A DNA stretch of 64,000 nucleotides from Paralithodes platypus (lineage: Eukaryota; Arthropoda; Malacostraca; Decapoda; Lithodidae), in NCBI GenBank assembly GCA_032716605.1, contig CM064571.1, forward strand, positions 12,593,720 to 12,657,719, read 5' to 3'. The notes below the pieces were generated by a model that worked only from the letters and a program-made list of their open reading frames with translations, did no database searches and was not told where the DNA came from. This document shows, in pieces, positions 42,262-53,169 of this stretch. The position numbers and the translations under genes were made by a program. Within the stretch, counting starts at the first letter, position 1. Every line of letters starts with the position of its first letter.

Positions 42262-43300
42262 ATATAGAAATGAAGCATATGATGATAGGAACCCAAAACT
42301 ACCATTAGAATTTTGCTACCTATATTGTAGCGCCTCCTGTATATTGACCTATAATTGTATTTATGTATGTTATATGACAATAAAGATTATTAGGGGTTCG
42401 TCCCCTACGGGGAACCCCTATTGTAGTCATTAAACATGGGATTTCATCCAAATTCTTCTTACGCGCCGGTTTCGACGCAATAACTCCAGAACCGCTTTTT
42501 GGATCGGGATCAAACTTTCACAAGAGGTGCGATTTTGTATTGGGCAACTTTTGATATGCTAAACATCCGGCATGGCGGCCAAACAGGTCCGTGGCAGTTT
42601 TTTCCCAAAAAACTTGACGCCTAAATACTGTCTCTCCCACTCACAGGAAACGACTGGGCTTTGGCATACGCACTCCCCTACTAATGCTCCGCAAATTTTA
42701 TAGAGAAGGTTTTGCTTTTGCACGTGGGTTTTTTTCCGGCAATCTTGAAAAAACCTCTAATTCCACTTAAAATTCCACATCTTCAAAACTACGCCGATGA
42801 TCAAAGCCATGCTTGCGTAGTTGGGTGAGGCTCGCGATTCTGAACGTTTTGATACCAAAAGAATATAAATGGGTGGAATAGTTTGGCCACAGCATTGAAA
42901 ACTGTCTATTCTTAAATTACTTTAAAACCGCATTCGCTACCCACACAAAGTTTACCGTCTACAGTCTATAGGCTTCCACGCATCCCCCAGTTTTGCTTAA
43001 TAACATAATCTCTTTATTATTCAGATCTATAATTTGTTTTTTATTTAACTCTCTCAAAACGAATTCCTCTCCCTACGAATTCCAGCAATTATTTAGCCAA
43101 CCTACCTATACATACCTACCCTACCAAATAATAATAATAATTCAAATTTATTTTTGGTGAATGACAGAGTATTGGCTAAGGTTTTTAACAATTCCTCCCT
43201 ATGCCAAATGCTTAGTTTAATAACAATGATATGGACCTTTAAAGTTTTGGCAATTGCCCGTGTGACTCGTATTTTAACCCTCCTAAAGTGTTACCACGAA
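42262..43300. other. no gene recognised; one short hairpin
   Basis: AGGGGTTC...GGGGAACCCCT near 42392-42412 forms a hairpin. The rest (RGGTTTTGC, ACTCCAGAACCGC, GGCATGGCGGCC) has the look of an old dispersed repeat but no coding frame, boxes or termini that I can name. Confidence 0.45.
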
Positions 43301-43850
43301 ATACCGCTAGATCCTTTCTCAAAAGTCGCTAGCATGTTGCTACATAGCCAAACAATGTTAGGATAATGCTGCAATTTCTAATGAGTTTTGGTTTGTTTGT
43401 TTTGCAAATTTTACAATGTAGTATGACTAGAATGTCTGAAATTTTCAAATTATCCCTAGTAAATGTCTCTAGATATAAAAGAAATGGCTGCTAGATTGAA
43501 GTAAATAGCTCTACATTTAGCGGTAATATGTAGCTTTACAACTGGCACCACTGCAACCACCACCTCCCTCCCACCCTCCCAGTATGTCTCCATAAAATAC
43601 CGCTAGATCCTTTCTCAAAAGTCGCTAGCATGTTGCTACATAGCCAAACAATGTTAGGATAATGCTGCAATTTCTAAAGAGTTTTGGTTTGTTTGTTTTG
43701 CAAATTTTACAATGTAGTATGACTAGAATGTCTGAAATTTTTAAATTATCCCTAGTAAATCTCTCTAGATATGAAAAAATGGCTGCTAAATTGAAGTAAA
43801 TAGCTCTACATCTAGCGGTAATATGTAGCGATACAACTGGCAACACTGCC
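43301..43850 (+). repeat. tandem pair of a TACCGCTAGAT-ended element
   Basis: A segment of about 250 bases starting at 43301 recurs at 43597 (offset 296) with few differences. Each copy starts with TACCGCTAGATCC and has AGCGGTA about 224 bases later, giving 11-base inverted ends (TACCGCTAGAT/ATCTAGCGGTA in copy 2). Between the copies is a CCTCCC-rich spacer, and a similar one follows copy 2. Confidence 0.8.
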
Positions 43851-44502
43851 TAGCCCTCCCTTCCTACCTCCCTCCTCCCTCATCTAGCAAAAGTATCAAC
43901 AACCACTCTAGTGAACTTTCGGTATTTAGTTTATTCAGCTTAATACTATTTATCCACATAAAATAGAAATCTATCACGATTGTTGTCTAATACAACCATA
44001 GACAATGCTATTACATATTATTTGAACATGATGTCGAATTAACAGTTGCTGTTTACCTTGAACAGTAATGACAGTCTGTGGCAGAACCGAAAGCTTCTCT
44101 TGCCGTGTAGTACTCAAAGAAAGCAGGGGTACTTAAGCCGGCCCATACCGAACTGTTATACCAAGTCAGAGATACAGAGGTAACTTTCACAATGCATTAT
44201 AACCCTAGACAGACACCAATATACCACTAAATCAGACAAATATCACTACAAAAAAGATAGGAAAATATTATATTAATGTCCTTATTATTTGAAATTATGC
44301 AAATGAGTAAAATCCACTATGATATAATGATAATGGGATTGATTAGTATCTGGCAACAGTGTTCAACTATAATTTTCTGAACGTATGCGAACTTTGGAGT
44401 ATTTATCCCATTAATATACACATCTATCACTATTTAAATTTAATACAACCATACACAGTGCTATTACATATTATTTGAACATAATATAGGATGCTCTTTC
44501 CT
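43851..44502. other. no gene recognised
   Basis: AT-rich. The phrase AATACAACCATA..A..A.TGCTATTACATATTATTTGAACAT occurs twice (about 43991 and 44449), showing an old local duplication. Nothing coding. Confidence 0.55.
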
Positions 44503-44937
44503 TTAACCCGTGGAGCCCCAGCGACGCGTCTGGCGCGTCGGCGATGTATGTAACACACAGCCCCAGCGACGCGTCTGACGAGTCACCCTAATTGCTCCGA
44601 CCGTAACCTCAGGTGTAGCCACTCGAGAGGGCTCAGATTTGTATGGGAACTATGTACGTATCCCACGCAACCGTGCCGATGGTTGAAAACTCTCAAAGTC
44701 CACGTGCGTGCGCAATAACCTGTTTTTTTGGGGTAATTGCCTTCAATTTTTTACTCTTGTAAAATACGTTTTCGGGGGCTCTGTAGGACCATTCTTTAAG
44801 CTTTTTGAGCGGTTTTTCGTGGTTTTTCCTTCATTCCTAACCTATTCGCTATTGTTTCTGGAATAAAACCATTTTTGAAAACCGGCCGGGTTCTGGTGAA
44901 CAAACAGTACAAAACTAGCCGGGGCTCCACGGGTTAA
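44503..44937 (+). mobile_element. 435-bp TTAA-flanked MITE (family 4)
   Basis: TTAA 44503-44506 and 44934-44937. Inverted termini TTAACCCGTGGAGCCCC are perfect over 17 bases, then differ at one base before GC. Subterminal AGCGACGCGTCTG repeats twice. Non-coding. A half copy lies at 31589-31920. Confidence 0.88.
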
Positions 44938-45389
44938 ACCATTTTCTATAATCTATTCACGAAAAATATAGGCCTAGCCTAGGCAGCGCTACCGGTAGGT
45001 ACGAATTTATCAGTTCGAATTTTGATTGAGAGTAGGATTAGGCCTAGGGCTTAACATTGGATACTGTTTAGGGGTTGGGAATAGACTCAGGCTGCTTTAG
45101 GCCTAATTAGGTAAAAACAGTCAAATAGAGACAATTGCACAGCCAACATAGCCTAGGCCTATTAAGCAAATATTTTACCAATCTACAATAGGCCTAGTCT
45201 ATTCGCTGTAAGTAGGCAAGAAATCATGACCTAGGCTATAACCTCTGTAACTAAAGAACAACTAGGCCTAGAGTGATCAAGCTAATATGTCTACCATTTG
45301 GTAAGAGTCAGTCAAGGAATAGCCTAGATGTGGAAATTTGCAGCCAATTTGCTCTAGCCCTATTTGAGATACAGAGGTTAGAGGTCATT
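44938..45389. other. unique-looking DNA rich in TAGGCCTA words
   Basis: AGGCCTA/TAGGCCT and CCTAGGC palindromic words occur many times between 44964 and 45275. The 60-codon frame at 45273 is not convincing. No transposon termini were seen. Confidence 0.55.
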
Positions 45390-46180
45390 GTTGAGGCCCC
45401 CCCCCCTCATGACATATTGTCATCATCTTATATATTGCCAGCAGGGGACAAATAACCGAAAAAAATCGCCGTCAAATAGACGCGAACTTAACCACGGCGA
45501 TCGACGCATGTAAACATGGCGGTGGCGGGGGAGGTGTCTGACGTTTGCAATAAAGTTCCTGTCTATTTTGAATGCCATTGGATACAATAATATGTTGATG
45601 GGGGCTTTGCCCCCTCCTCACCCCGCTTCCCCCCCCCCCCCATGACATATTTTCACCATCATATATATTGCCAGCAGGGGGCAAATAACCGAAAAAATTG
45701 CCGTCAAAATAGACACCTTTATGAATAGGTTAGCCTTTAGGATAGGCCTATCGGCAAGAGTTGCGTTGTATAGGCTATCCTAGTGTTTACTAATTTATAG
45801 GCTACCCCTTTGAAAGGACATTAGCCGGGTAGGATGTAGTTACCGGGTGTATCGCCAGCCTTGTTTACACTACGCGTACGCGTAGTGGCGTCGGACGCTT
45901 GCCATCCTTTTCCTGTCTATTTAGACTGCCTTTGGATACAATAATATCTTGAGGTTGGGCTTTGCCCCCCTTCACCCCCCCATGACATATTGTCATCATA
46001 ATATATATTTCCAGCAGGGGGCAAATAACCAAAATAAATCTCCGTCAAAATAGACACAAACTTAACAACGCCGATCGACAAATGTAAACATGACGGAGGC
46101 GGCGGACGTCTGCAATCATGTCCCCGTCTATTTTGAATGCCAATGGATACAATAATATATTGATGGTGCCAGCAGGGGGC
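45390..46180. repeat. array of a dispersed repeat with CCAGCAGGGGGC motif
   Basis: Units carry, in order, a G/C-run hairpin (GGGGCTTTGCCCC), CATGACATATTGTCATCATC, ATATATTGCCAGCAGGGGGC, an AATAACC..AAAA..CGCCGTC segment, a CGGCGATCGAC..TGTAAACATG segment, and GTCTATTTTGAATGCCATTG. Starts are seen near 45398, 45630, 45985 and 46130. Motif instances: 45438, 45671, 46011, 46169. The order and partial units indicate repeated insertion or tandem growth. Confidence 0.75.
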
Positions 46181-46945
46181 AAAATAGACAAATACACCAA
46201 AAATTGGGTGTGAGGGCGGCAGCCCCCACCCATAATAGCCTACTATGATAGGTTAGGTAAGGTTGTTAGGTTAGGCTAGGCTAATGTCCTTTCAAAGGGG
46301 TATAGGCCTAGTAAACACTAGGATAGCCTATACCCGGTCAAAGGTAAGTCCTGCTGTAGTCTCCTTGAATGCTACCTTAAATTGTAATATTAGACTAGGC
46401 CTAGCCTATAGATAAAATAGCTTAGCCTACTCATTTATTGTAGCCTATAATATAGGCCTAGCCGAGCAGAATGTAGAGTTCGGGCGTACCGCCACCAATG
46501 TTTACACTACGCAGAGCGGCGACGAAAGCTTGCCATCATGCTCCCGTCCATTTTGAATGCCGTTGGATACAATAATATGTTGAGGGGGGCAAACACCCCC
46601 ATGACATATTGTCATCATCATATAATTTGCCAGCAGGGGGCAAATAGGCCTAACCAAACTGCGGCGATCGATCATGTAAACATGACGGCGGCGGCGGTGG
46701 TGGACGCTTGCGATCTTGTTCCCGTCTATTATGACTGCCATTGGATACAATAATATGTTGAGGGAAGGGCTTTGCGGCAATTTTTTTTGTTGTTTGCCCC
46801 CTACTGGCAATATAATATATGATGATGATAACATGTCATGGGGGGGGTGAGTGGGGGCTTTCAACATATTATTGTATCCAATGGCATTCAAAATAGACGG
46901 GAACATTATCCCAAGCGTCCAACGCCGACACCGTCGCGGCTGCTG
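46181..46945 (+). repeat. segmental duplication, copy 1
   Basis: Matches 49707-50960 over its whole length (for example GTGAGGGCGGCAGCCCCCACC, GGTTAGGCTAGGCTAATG, TACCTTAAATTGTA, AGTTCGGGCGTACCGCCACC), once the 49953-50410 insertion is set aside. It includes two CCAGCAGGGGGC-type motifs (46630 plus, 46796 minus). Confidence 0.8.
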
Positions 46946-46991
46946 AAGAACAAGGAAGTTAGCAATAGGTTTCATTGTGAACTGGACGAAA

Positions 46992-47577
46992 TTAACCTCT
47001 GAAATGCGCATGGGGGGTATGAGACACCACACTCCTGTGCTGACGTATTTGAGCTGTTCTCATCACTAAAATATTTATTTTACCATAAATAGCATTAATA
47101 CTTATCCATATGCGCCTATTATAGGTTGATTATAAAGGTATTAACCTGTTACAACAATAAAACAAGTGGAAACAGCGTTTGGATGGTCAAAATCGGCGAT
47201 ACAGGCCGGGAGTTACACAATGTATGGCTGAGGCAACCTCCCAGCCCACCACTTTTCTCCACCTCTGGAGAGAGACTGTTGATCGATACTCTCTCTCTCT
47301 CTCTCTTGCACTCGCTTGCTAACAGTGATGACAACGCCCTGCTACCAACTCGCTAATGTTAGCACGAAAATAGACCACAGGAAAAGGGAATAACAGGGAA
47401 AATAGGTGATAACTGAAGGAGGGGAAGTGGAGGAGTGATATTTGGCATGGCCCAGGGGCAAAAAAAAAAAAAAAAAAAATCGGTGTTTTAAATTGATTAT
47501 TTGTTTCCCTGATTCTTAAGAGTCTCCGCAGTCCGCCGGGGGAACTCTTAAGAGTCTTCCTGCAGTTCCCGGGTTAA
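46992..47577 (-). mobile_element. TTAA-flanked MITE (family 1), second copy
   Basis: 586 bp, TTAA 46992-46995 and 47574-47577. Same interior as 57150-57787: a shared GTTACAACAATAAAAC segment, (CT)n run, GGGAATAACAGGGAAAATAGG, A-run, and the ACTCTTAAGAGT words at the right. Termini TTAACCTCTGAAATGCGC and TTAACCCGGGAACTGCAG. Opposite in orientation to the copy at 4253. Confidence 0.85.
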
Positions 47578-48175
47578 TAGAAATAAGGAAGCTAGGCCTA
47601 GCGATGTAAATAGTCAATGGAATTTCCTTAATAATGACAATTATATGTATAGGTATAAAGTAAAAACAATATATTTTACATAATTTATTGCATATCTTAC
47701 ATATTTAAACAAATATATATTAAAAATAGTTTAACCACACCACTGAGTCCCCCCAAAATACTCTAATAGGGCTGGCCTGAAGAATTAGATCAAGATGGAC
47801 AACCAATCAAGACATGATAGGTAGGGAAGGGTAGGTGAACAAATCTAGGACGGTGAACTCTTAAGAGTCTTCCTGCAGTTCCCGGGTTAATAGAAATAAG
47901 GAAGCTAGGCCTAGCGATGTAAATAGTCAATGGAATTTCCTTAATAATGACAATTATATGTATAGGTATAAAGTAAAAACAATATATTTTACATAATTTA
48001 TTGCATATCTTACATATTTAAACAAATATATATTAAAAATAGTTTAACCACACCACTGAGTCCCCCCAAAATACAGTACTCTAATAGGGCTGGCCTGAAG
48101 AATTAGATCAAGATGGACAACCAATCAAGACATGATAGGTAGGGAAGGGTAGGTGAACAAATCTAGGACGGTGAA
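47542..48175 (+). repeat. tandem duplication, two copies of about 315 bp
   Basis: 47542-47854 repeats as 47855-48174 with a 5-base insertion in the second copy (ACAGT near 48075). The unit begins inside the MITE end (GAACTCTTAAGAGTCTTCC) and includes flanking DNA, so it arose after the MITE inserted. Confidence 0.9.
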
Positions 48176-48996
48176 GATACGCAGACATTTCTCGCCATTT
48201 CACCAATTCAGCCGCACCACATGAGTTCCACAGCAGAACTCTTATAGGGTAGAGCCGAAAGATGAGGCAAGAACTGCTACACTGCAGCACAGCACCATGC
48301 TGGTTTTACTCAGATTTTGTGAGTTTTAATTTAGCCTAGCCTAGGCCTAAGAGTTCAGAAGATTTGCAAAATGCACCCCGTACTAGCCTACCCATAGCCT
48401 AATAGGCCTAGTGATTCTTTTTTGGCAGACCACCCACAAATTTTCATATAGCCTAGGCCTAGGCTAGCCTAAGTTCTGGAATGCATGTTGGAATAGCCTT
48501 CCTATAAACTGTAGGCTAGGCTACTTCCTTTTAATTTAAGTATGATTCTTTGGAAAAATCTATTAGGCCTAGACCAGGGCAGGAAAGTAACATTTAAAAT
48601 GACGTATAAAAAGTCGCCCATAAACGGCGGGCCGCTATGTTATTGTAATTTGGGAGCTTATTTTGTCTGTTGATTGACTTTGTCCTTAATTGGGGATCCT
48701 ATGAATTAGCACAGATGATGATGACTTACCGTACATCATAATACGTGACGGGCCGATGTGGGGGGGCAGAGCCGCAGAGACCCCCTCAACATATTTTGTG
48801 TCCCACAGTAACTTTTAATGGGATGGATGTAGTTACCGGGTGTACGGTCGTCATGTTTACATAGGGCGATCGCCGCAGTTAACTTCGCGTCTATTTTGAC
48901 GGCGATTTTTTTCGGCATATTTCATTTTATTCACTTTCTTTTATATTTAGGCTATAATCTAGCTTTGGCATGACAATAACCCTAACCTAGTCTTTC
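48176..48996. other. no gene recognised; one dispersed-repeat copy
   Basis: Rich in AGGCCTA/CCTAGGC words (48320-48560). 48745-48910 carries a copy of the dispersed repeat (GGGGGGCAGAGCC, TGTAAACATGACG reversed, CTATTTTGACGGCG). No coding region. Confidence 0.55.
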
Positions 48997-49484
48997 TTAA
49001 CCCTTAATTAGCGGCTCACCACATAAGTCGAGTTAAATAAAGCTGGACTATGTGGCGGCGCTCGACATAGGTCGAGTGGCAATTTCAGCACGTAATGTTG
49101 CTGAGAGAGAGAGACAAGTGGTGGCAGGAGAGTAGCGAGCGTATGACTGCTCCAGACCACCGCGGCAAACATACTGACACGAATCCCAGCTCCCTCCTCC
49201 CTCTCTCACTCGCTATATAAGGAATTGTATCGGGAAAGTGGCTAATTACATGCTTTTTGCACTCGCGTTGCACGGTTATTGCAAGAAAACTAGCCATCAT
49301 AAAAGGATCGTTATGGTGTCATTCGAAAGTTCTGTTTATGCCCTTTCAGGGATAGGTACTTGTTTTACGTTCTGGGTCTTATTTAGGCATGAAAATGATC
49401 ACGTAAACAGCCCTATTTTGGCTAAAAACACCCCGCTGGGCGGTACATATAAATAAACCGCATAGGCCGCTCGTAAGATGTTAA
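48997..49484 (-). mobile_element. 488-bp TTAA-flanked MITE (family 3), copy 3
   Basis: TTAA 48997-49000 and 49481-49484. Left end TTAACCCTTAATTAGCGGC. Almost identical to the copy at 20259-20746 in the same orientation, with a handful of substitutions. Confidence 0.87.
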
Positions 49485-49706
49485 AGACTCTTCTAATCTT
49501 CCAGTAGCCTATAGCCTAATTTAGGTCATTTTAAAGGCACACAATTAAATGGTTGGTATTTTAAACGACACTACTGCAGCATTATGAGAAACAATTTATT
49601 AGAGATAATAGGCAACAATAGATTCGCCATATTTTTCTCCATAGGCTATAGTCCGTATGGAGGATTTTCGTTATCGACAAATTGAAAAAAATCCCACTTC
49701 ACAGAC

Positions 49707-50960
49707 AAAATAGACAAATACACCAAAAATCGGGGTGTGGGGGCGGCAGCTCCCACCCATAATAGCCTACTATAATAGGTTAGTAAGGTTGTTAGGTTAG
49801 GCTAGGCTAATGTCCTTTCAAAGGGGTATACGCCTAGTAAACACTAGGATTGCCTATACCTGGTCAAGGGTAAGTCCTGCTGTAGTCAACTTGAATGCTA
49901 CCTTAAATTGTATTATTAGACTAGGCATAGCCTATAGATAAAATAGCCTAGCCTTAGCCTTACCTTGTGGTAATGTGCATTACCACAAGCCCACCGAAAC
50001 GTCAATAAAATACCCTCATTGTTCCCTGATTAAATAGCACTGCATAAATATTCCCATATTCAAAATATGCTATAGGGGTGCAATGCCTGGTGGGTTATCT
50101 GCTCAACAGGTGGCGTTGTGTGTGTGTACGTGTGACAATCCGAGTGTAGGGGGTGAGACAGTGAAGCACGGGAACGAGGTGGCTTCAGAGATGGGGTCAT
50201 TTCGGGCCATGAGTGAGCACCGTGCCTCATGTGAAGGCAAGATGGCAGGTGCTCATTGTACTCTACGTGCTTCACATGCCTCACTCCCTAGACTGGAACA
50301 AGACCTCACGGGCTTCACTGTTCATTGTAAAGCGGTGAATGTTAAGGCTCTCAGCCTATGCCCGAGAGGAAGTAAGTTGGAATATAGAAAAAAAAAAAAA
50401 AAAAAAAAAAAATACTTATTTATTGTAGCCTATAATAAAGGCCTAGCCGGGTAGAATGTAGAGTTCGGGCGTACCGCCACCATTGTTTACACTGTGCAGA
50501 GCGGCGACGGAAGCTTGCCATCATGTTCCCGTCCATTTTGAATGCCGTTGGATACGATAATATGTTGAGGGGGGCAAACACCCCCTATGACATATTGTCA
50601 TCATCATATAATTTGCCAGCAGGGGGCAAATAGGCCTAACCAAAAAAAATCGTCGTAAAAAACTCAAAATGAACGCGAACATACAGTAACTGCGGCGATC
50701 GACCATGTAAACATTACGGCGGCGGCAGCGGTGGATGCTTGCGATCATGTTCCCGTCTATTTTGACTGCCATTGGATACTATAATATGTTGAGGGGAGGG
50801 CTTTGCGGCAATTTTTTTGGTTGTTTGCCCCCTACTGGCAATATATATGATGATGACAACACGTCATTGGGGCAAAGCCCCCCCTCAACATATTATTGTA
50901 TCCAATGGCATTCAAAATAGACGGGAACATTATCGCAAGTGTCCGACGCCGACACAGCCG
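49707..50960 (+). repeat. segmental duplication, copy 2
   Basis: Counterpart of 46181-46945. The pair differs by scattered substitutions and small indels, plus one large insertion (49953-50410). Two CCAGCAGGGGGC-type motifs at 50616 (plus) and 50827 (minus). Confidence 0.8.
49953..50410 (+). mobile_element. poly-A-tailed retroposed insert
   Basis: Present in this copy of the segmental duplication and absent at the matching place in the other (about 46430). It ends in a run of about 24 A at 50388-50411. The body is unique in the window; a 123-codon frame (50083-50454) runs through it and into the tail and flank, with no recognisable domain. It could be a processed transcript or a SINE/LINE tail. 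Target duplication is not clear. Confidence 0.6.
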
Positions 50961-50994
50961 CCGTCATGTTTACATATGTCGATCTCCGTGGTTA

Positions 50995-52058
50995 AAGGCT
51001 GGTTCACACATAGCCGAGTCGCACCGGTGCGCGAGTCCAACACGAGTCACACTCGTCGATTATCGCCGTCGCTGGAGGCTGAGTCGGCCGCGAGTAGCAA
51101 TTGCTCCCGAGTCAAGGAGAGTGTAACACGAGTTAACTCGAGTCAATACGAGTCAACACGTGTTCATGCAAGATTCTGTACGAGTAACTGAGAGTCAAAA
51201 CGAGTGTAACATGAACCCAACACGAGTGTAAAAAATTTGAAAAATAATGGCCACATTCCAGGGCACGTAAACAAAGAGTATGGACGAGTCTAACACGAGT
51301 CAACGCGATTGTTACATGGATCAACACGATTGTTATGTGGATCAACACGAAAGACAACGCGTTGACTCTCGTTGGATCTCTGTTGCACACGTGTTGACTC
51401 GTGTTACATCCGTGTAAACTCGTGTAAACTCTCGTTGATTCGTCCTACATTTTTTAAATAACGGTATTTCAAATTAATGACACTTGCTTTTTCGTGTTAC
51501 ACTCGTGTTTTTTTCTCAGTGGATCGTGTTTACTCTTGTTTTCACTCGTGTTTGAATCTTGTAAACTCTGGCATCATGGGGGCACCAAATTTTGGCACTC
51601 ACATTCGTGCTTTCTACTCTTGTTGATACGTGTTGCATGTGTGGTACATACGTGTTGTTGCGTGTAGACACGTGTTGCTTCGTCAACGTCGAAATGATGA
51701 CGAAAAGCGACGAATCACCAAAGAGTGTTACACGGTTTACACGAGTCAACACGAGTTAACACGAATAACGAAGTTATTCAGAGTCAAACACGAGTTAACA
51801 CGTATGTACACGAGTCTACACGTATTTAGGCCACACTCGTGGGTACTCGCCACGGGACCCAAAAATTTCATGCATGCATGACATTTTTGGACCCCGTGTC
51901 GAGTACCCACGAGTGTGTTGAGTAAAGAAAGAGTATACACGAGCGTAGCACGAGTCTATACAAGTGTTGAGGAGTATCGACGAGTCATTGCTGAATAGCA
52001 AAATTTCATCACTCGTGTTGGACTCGCGCACCGACTCGGGTATGTGTGAACCAGCCTT
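50995..52058. mobile_element. 1064-bp fold-back element with ACACGAGT-word interior
   Basis: Inverted termini AAGGCTGGTTCACACATA extend for about 46 bases with few mismatches (through GTGCGCGAGTCCAACACGAGT). TA lies on both sides (50993-50994, 52059-52060). The interior is made of degenerate 8-10-base words related to ACACGAGT / ACTCGTGT in both orientations. A long internal hairpin lies at 51832-51917. Inserted inside a copy of the CCAGCAGGGGGC repeat, whose two halves flank it. No coding frame is credible. Confidence 0.85.
51832..51917. repeat. internal hairpin of the fold-back element
   Basis: Arms CACACTCGTGGGTACTCG and CGAGTACCCACGAGTGTG are exact complements; inner parts CACGGG/CCCGTG-like, CCAAAAAT/ATTTTTGG and a central TGCATGCA add further pairing, with only a few mismatches across 86 bases. 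Confidence 0.9.
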
Positions 52059-52265
52059 TAGTTCGCGTCTATTTTGAAGGCGTTTTTTTTGGTTATTTGT
52101 CTCCTGCTGGCAATATATATGATGATGACAATATGTCAAGGGGGGGTGACCCCCCCTCAACCTATTATTGTATCCAAAAGCAGTCAAATAGACGGGAAGA
52201 TGATATCCAGCGTCCGCCGCCGCTCCGCGTAGTGTAAACAAGGCTGGCGGTACACCCGAACTCTA
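52059..52265. repeat. right half of the dispersed CCAGCAGGGGGC repeat
   Basis: Continues the unit cut at 50994 by the fold-back element: GTTCGCGTCTATTTTGA, then the motif on the minus strand at 52099-52110 (CCAGCAGGAGAC), GTCAAGGGGGGGTGACCCCC and the AATAGACGGGAA segment. Confidence 0.75.
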
Positions 52266-52299
52266 CATTCTACCCCACTAATTTTCCAACTAGCATAAC

Positions 52300-53165
52300 C
52301 GATGATTATCAATGATCAATCCCAGTCAGAAACGTCCATGCTTCCCTCCCATAAGTCAATGTCGGGATTACCACACTGTCATGCAAAGACGTCTTTACTT
52401 CCATGCTGACCACCCTATTTCTTCTTACTGCTTTCAGAGTTCCTACAACGCTCTTCCCCTGTTACACTTTCTCCCACACTTCTTCATCCATAGACCTACT
52501 CACATCTTTACTCAACACACTGCCCAAATACTTAAATGAGCTGACATTCTTCATAGCCGTTCAACCTCACTTCACACTCTATGGTTGCACCCCTTTCAAT
52601 GACCATAATATTGCTCTTCCTAGTATTTACCTCCAGATTCCGTTTTTCACACACTGTTCCAAACATATTTACCTGACCCTGCAACTCCCATTCACTATCG
52701 CTCATCAGAACTGTGTTGTCAGCAACAGTAGTACCGGTACTGTACTGTTGAGGCAACTTCCACTCTATTCCTTCCCTTATCAGCCGTACACCAACATCCG
52801 CTGCTCTTCCTTGTATTTCTTTCATGACTCCATCCATATACTGTACCGGTATATATTGAACAACCATGGGGACATCACACACACCCTTGCTTTTAACCCA
52901 ACATTCAGATTAAAGAACTCGCTCTGTTAATTATCCACACATACTGACACCTTTGCACCCTCATACATGCTCTTCATTGCTTTCAGCAACTTGCCATCTA
53001 CTCCGTATATTCTCAGTACCGGTACTTTCCACATACCTTCTCTATCAATTCTGTCATAGGCCTTCTCCATCTCCATAAATGCAGCATACAACTTTTGTCA
53101 CTTCTCCAGATATTTCTCCACAACACATTTCCGGGCAAAAATCTGAGCTACACATCCTCTTCCCT
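52300..53165 (-). mobile_element. RTE-like LINE, RT middle fragment
   Basis: Minus strand frame 52882-52532 reads VQYMDGVMKEIQGR, ADNTVLMSDSEWELQ (catalytic ADD as ADN) and NLEVNTRKSNIMVIERG. Downstream, SLHDSVVIPTLTYG appears in a shifted frame (52300-52400). Upstream (52940-53165) an R-K-rich section with stops precedes it. Inactive. Confidence 0.75.
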
Positions 53166-53169
53166 TCCT

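Noticed and set aside
42392..42420. Helitron 3' hairpin
   Set aside because: The hairpin is present but a CTRR terminus and the matching 5' TC end were not found.
50083..50454. 123-codon gene
   Set aside because: The frame runs through a poly-A tail and into flanking repeat DNA; composition is not protein-like and no domain is seen.
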